Assembly: GCA_947652115.1 (NCBI GenBank)
Contig: OX393569.1
Coordinates: 13,643,151 to 13,707,150, forward strand
DNA length: 64,000 nt
Source: Blastomussa wellsi
Lineage: Eukaryota; Cnidaria; Anthozoa; Scleractinia; Plerogyridae
Direction of reading: 5' to 3'
Shown one piece after another: positions 60,403-64,000 of this stretch. The translations under genes were made by a program, and so were the position numbers. The notes below the pieces were generated by a model, which ran no database searches, was not told where the DNA came from, and saw only the letters and a program-made list of their open reading frames with translations. The first letter of the stretch is position 1. Each line of letters begins with the position of its first letter.

Positions 60403-61440
60403 TCAATCAATTTGCTGGGCGCGATGATGGCCCGCTTGAACAACAGAAGCAGGATAGCCGCGTTTGTAGAAGAAATTGCACATTTCCTCTGATTTTAAGG
60501 AAAAATCAGAGTCGTCACTACAAAGACGGCGAAGTCTAAGAAACTGAGAATAAGGAATGGAATTCTTGACATGTGATGGATGTGAAGATGAATACAACAA
60601 ATAGCTATGAGAATCTGTGGGTTTGTAGTGCACACTGGTGCATAAACTGTTGCCTTCAATAGAAACTTTGATATCCAGGAATGCTAAGGAAGTATCGGAA
60701 ATTTCCCAGGTATATTTAAGGGCAGGATGAAATGAATTAACAGCGGTTATAAATTGATTAAGATCTTCTCTGGTAGAAGAGGTAGCACCGATACAGTCGT
60801 CAATGTAGCGACGATAGAGTTCAGGTTTTGGGCCGTTGTATTGATTGAAAAATTGGTGTTCAATGTAGCCTACGAAAAGATTGCCGTAGCTGGGTCCCAT
60901 TTTGGTACCCATGGCCACGCCATTGATTTGTTTGTAATAATTGTTCGCGAATGAAAAACAGTTGAGTGTTAACACTAACTCAGCCAGGCGGAGTAGTGTT
61001 GCCGAGCTTGGTTCCTTAACAGTGCGTAAATCAAAAAAATGTTTGAGGGCTAGAAGACCTTCGCCATTTGGGATGATGGTGTAAAGAGATGTAATATCCA
61101 TAGTGAAAATAAGTTTGTCTTCGCCCAGGAAATTGAAATCGCGAAAAATTTGAAGTGCGTGTTGACTGTCTTTAACGTACGACGGTAAAGATCTGACAAT
61201 AGGTGCCATAATTTTGTCTAAATAGCTGGAAATGAGTTCGGTAGGGCAACTACAGGCAGAGACGATAGGTCGACCTGGGTTGTTAGGTTTGTGAATTTTA
61301 GGTAAAAAGTAAATACACAAGGCTCTGGGAGTGGTAATGATGAGATTGGTAGCAGTAGCCGGCAATTCTTGTTTGACTATAAGGTCGTTAATAGTGCTCT
61401 GAATTTTTTCTCCTCCAATTATTTTCAAATTGGACAGCAT
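60403..61440 (-). pseudogene. Penelope element: reverse transcriptase part, N-terminally truncated
   Basis: 345 codons. Visible RT blocks: FLPKIHKPNNPGRPIVS near residues 49-65, the FTMDITSLYT palm motif around 111-120, GVAMGTKMGPSYGNLFVG around 173-190, the catalytic YIDD at about 212-215, and LAFLDIKV around 256-263. Penelope RTs are related to telomerase RT, and the YIDD box is as expected. About 200 or more N-terminal residues typical of the family are missing. The frame ends at a TGA (60403-60405) immediately followed in the same frame by the endonuclease part. Confidence 0.85.
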
Positions 61441-61465
61441 GTAGTCCTATTACATATACATGTAC

Positions 61466-61680
61466 TAATATGTCCTTGCCATATATAATTTGCCCCCGTA
61501 ATGCTGCACAATTTATTTGCAGTCTGGGGATCTTTGAAAAGCAAAAAGGACCTTCAGCCTCCTGGAACTGGTGGTCCTAAGCTGCCATAACTTCAAAAAC
61601 AAGTAGAAACTCTGGGCAGTAAAACAGAGGAAAATAAGGTCACGAACAGCCCACATATGAAATATCTCCTTCTGTGAACT
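61466..61680 (-). repeat. Inverted copy of the 58960-59175 repeat (right arm)
   Basis: Starts ACTAATATGTCCTTGCCATA, ends AAGGTCACGAACAGCCCACA plus ATGAAATATCTCC. Complementary to the left arm over about 210 bp with scattered mismatches, so the Penelope copy lies between inverted arms. Confidence 0.75.
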
Positions 61681-61937
61681 GCCAAGTGTGCCCACAGGAC
61701 GCCAAGACTGTAAGTGGCAATTAAAACAATTCACCCTGACGAGTGACTTTATTAAATCACCTCATGTGTAATTGCCTTACAAATCTTCAACTTAATGACC
61801 AAATAACAAATATTTTGTTACACATGACCATGACCATATTGGGTAAAACCACTGACCCCCCAGAGAAACTGTGTTAAGGTTTTTTTCCACCACGAAAATT
61901 AGTTCCAAAGCGCAGAAAAAAGTAACAGGTATAATTA

Positions 61938-62151
61938 CAGTGAGGACACTCGAACCGTGAACACTTGGCATTTATTTTTACATTTTTTTTACCATTATCC
62001 ACTGTTAGCCATTCATATAAACAGAAGAATTATCTTTCTTGGGTGCTGAAAACACTAATCCTTTGGTCTATGTCAAGAGCTCTCATTGGATGACCATAAC
62101 AAAAAATGTAAAAATAAATGTCAAGTGTTCACAGTTTTAGTGTCCGCACTG
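61938..62151. mobile_element. Tc1/mariner-type MITE with TA target duplication
   Basis: Left end CAGTGAGGACACTCGAACCG, right end (read inward on the other strand) CAGTGCGGACACTAAAACTG; the two then match through TGAACACTTG and CATTTATTTTTACATTTTTT, giving terminal inverted repeats of about 50 bp. TA flanks both ends (61936-61937, 62152-62153). 214 bp, no ORF. TA targets with CAGTG-like ends point to a Tc1/mariner-type transposase as the mobiliser (inference). Confidence 0.82.
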
Positions 62152-62153
62152 TA

Positions 62154-64000
62154 AAACTTTCGCTTCTTTTCAAGTTTATTTGTCTTTCATTTGCTGTGTC
62201 CTTTTCATTTTTATGTGATGTTATGCCTGGAAACACGAACACAAAAATGAACGTGAAAGGTAACAGTATTCTCACGATTAAGCCACTAAAGAGAAAAACT
62301 AATGAAAAACATTCGAATTAAAATAGAGAACAGAAAGGTTATGGAAAAGAGTAAACATTTCACTAAAAATTGTAGCTGCACATGTCATGAGAATTGCAAT
62401 ATTGGCGGAATTTTGACACAGGCTGTAATAAAATTTATTCATGGCACGATTTCACGGCTTGAAATTTGAAAATACTTTTCATCCAGTTTGCTTGCTTCAG
62501 TTTGTGTGAAAGTTTAAATTGAACAATGTTTATTTCAAGTTCATCTTAGGTTTTGAAAGTGAAAAAATCGAACAGCAGCATCGGGCTCAAGTCTCGCACA
62601 TCATCTTGATACGCATCATATTTTCTGCGAGTTTTTTTTCCTCTCGTTTGGTCACTGCATAATTGCTTTACTTTTCAGCACAATGCGATGGCGAGGCAGA
62701 ATGTTTACAGTACTTATTGACATCAACACAGGACCACATGTCCTGAATATTGCAAAGTAACAATTCCACGAATTCATTCATTCATTCCATAGCTAGGCAA
62801 AAATAGGGAGTCCGAGTTGCTGTTCTACAGCAATGTTGTTTTAGTAAGGGACCTAACTTTAGACTACTATGGGAAAATTGCAGAGTACAATTTTTATTTG
62901 TTCGGCCAGAAACGAGGTGTGACCGAGCTAAAACTTACTTGGCCGGTCATTGTGACCGGAGACTCTACGAAAATTATTTTCAGCCCTGAATTGGCACATT
63001 CTAGTCACTTGGTTAATAACAGTTAGCAGCTGGTTGACTTGTATTGAATGAAAATAAACGTGGCTAATAATTATTATAATCCATCAAATATTTTTTTGCA
63101 TGATTGACACGTCACGTGATGCTGGTAAAACTGGGGAATAACCAAGATCATTATTCAACAAATTGTAACACTGTCCAAATATGGTCATCATGCTCAGATA
63201 TTCTACGGTTTACATTAAGTAACGGTAATTCGGTAGAAGTGTCGCAAAGCACCACATAACGGCAACTTTTCTAGCTGTAAAATGCTCTTTGTTGACAATT
63301 TGTTGAATAATAAAACAATTACCCTGGTCAATCTTGCGGAATATCGTCTGATTTTAGCCAACTCGGCTTACAGCCTTGTCAGCTAAGTATCAGGCAACAT
63401 TCTAAGCGATTTCACAGGATAATTGTTAGATATACCCCAAGCGATATTCCCCTGGTTTTGAATTTTGAGATTTATATTCACAAATTCAGTTTTCATCCCA
63501 AGTATAGTGTTCATTTCAATAGAACTGAACATTTTAAACAGAATGGAAATATTTTAAAGGTCCACAGATCTGAAATGTTTAGGTGTTCACATCTCGGAAC
63601 AGACAATCTCCGCGGACAAATATTGAAGCATATTTTCGCACCAAATGGAGGCTATTGTTTATATAACTGTCATATTTCAAGTTTTTAAAGTTAATGAAGC
63701 AATTTGAATTATTTAAAACCATTATCTACTGTAATATCTAAAATAATAGATACCGACAAGCCAGCTATTCTCAATGATGATCAGAGTCACTACAAATGAG
63801 AAATTGGAATAAAATTAAGCCCACTCATGCCTGAATGCAAAGATTATCATGCTCAGGGTGTCATGGTATATTATTATAGGGTACCTCATTGGAATATGCA
63901 AGAACACAATCTCCATAATCCCATGGAATATTGGCTGTAAACATTATAGATAGCAAATATTGTGCCACATAATTTTCACCTACAAGTTGAATTATACACG
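62154..64000. other. AT-rich sequence, no recognised feature
   Basis: Upstream of the visible CLIP1 exons; probably intronic, since the CAP-Gly 1 exons must lie further right. Contains short inverted words (for example TTGTTGAATAATAAAACAAT near 63300 facing ATTATTCAACAAATTG near 63150, suggesting a small foldback at about 63145-63320) but nothing I can name. Confidence 0.4.

Larger units (their letters stand above)
59480..61440 (-). mobile_element. Penelope-like retroelement, 5'-truncated, nearly intact 3' half
   Basis: Reverse transcriptase followed by a GIY-YIG endonuclease domain, the defining arrangement of Penelope-like elements, then about 260 bp of terminal non-coding sequence at the low-coordinate end (59480-59745) that includes AGAAACTTACCCCCTCTA. 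The same terminal sequence is found alone at 35590-35752. The N-terminal part of the RT is missing beyond 61440, where the sequence switches to GCATGTAGTCCTATTACATA, so the copy is 5'-truncated. Confidence 0.85.

Noticed and set aside
57593..64000. CAP-Gly 1 and first half of CAP-Gly 2 exons of CLIP1
   Set aside because: I scanned the minus strand for GKNDG/GRVQF-type codons and did not find them; they are presumed to lie beyond the window.
1..64000. CRISPR arrays, operons, bacterial promoters or riboswitches
   Set aside because: The window is eukaryotic; its direct repeats are satellites, LTRs or transposons without spacer architecture.

Overview
This is eukaryotic nuclear DNA, AT-rich and gene-poor, with long genes split by many short GT-AG introns and a dense load of small palindromic transposons (MITEs), tRNA-derived SINEs and retroelements. 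The proteins are clearly animal. Gene structure together with the repeat spectrum (Penelope-like element, Ty3/gypsy element, tRNA-derived SINEs, TTAA- and TA-flanked MITEs) suggests an anthozoan cnidarian such as a stony coral. That assignment is inferred from repeat style and protein similarity by eye; I could not test it.

Two conserved genes lie on the minus strand. (1) A complete chaperonin gene, CCT6 (T-complex protein 1 subunit zeta), runs from its start codon at 18623 to its stop at 2715. Its 18 coding exons join in frame to 531 codons, the length of the human protein. (2) Most of CLIP1 (CLIP-170, a microtubule plus-end tracking protein) runs from 57592 to about 25392. It has 29 phase-consistent exons covering the end of the second CAP-Gly domain, a long coiled coil, the conserved block containing VDFLNSVIVDLQ, and two C-terminal CCHC zinc knuckles. 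Its first exons (CAP-Gly 1 and the start of CAP-Gly 2) must lie to the right of the window; its very last exon was not securely found. Between the two genes, a small plus-strand two-exon candidate gene (21347-21766) has an AATAAA just after its stop.

Mobile DNA region by region: 1-562 is a tandem array of about 240-bp units, each itself a short palindromic element. 1150-1960 is a 17-bp minisatellite. The CCT6 introns hold a degraded LINE 3' end (14915-15300), a tRNA-like SINE (15525-15640) and several MITEs. 22509-23061 is a near-perfect 553-bp palindrome flanked by TTAA. The CLIP1 introns hold SINEs, MITE pairs, a nested 1.2-kb palindrome (46329-47514), a Penelope terminal fragment (35590-35750) and a complete Ty3/gypsy LTR retrotransposon (38905-43739). 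The last has identical 201-bp LTRs, a 5-bp target duplication and one uninterrupted gag-pol frame. Right of the last visible CLIP1 exon is a 5'-truncated Penelope-like element (about 59480-61440, minus) with RT and GIY-YIG domains broken by a single in-frame TGA, flanked by inverted copies of another repeat. A Tc1/mariner-type MITE sits at 61938-62151.

CCT6 and CLIP1 are linked to the same cellular theme (tubulin folding and microtubule dynamics), but both are broadly conserved housekeeping genes and I see no sign that they form a functional cluster. I found no previously undescribed multi-gene system. The most noteworthy items are the apparently very young LTR retrotransposon in the CLIP1 intron, the nearly intact Penelope RT/GIY-YIG frame with hammerhead-like terminal motifs, and the large palindromes.
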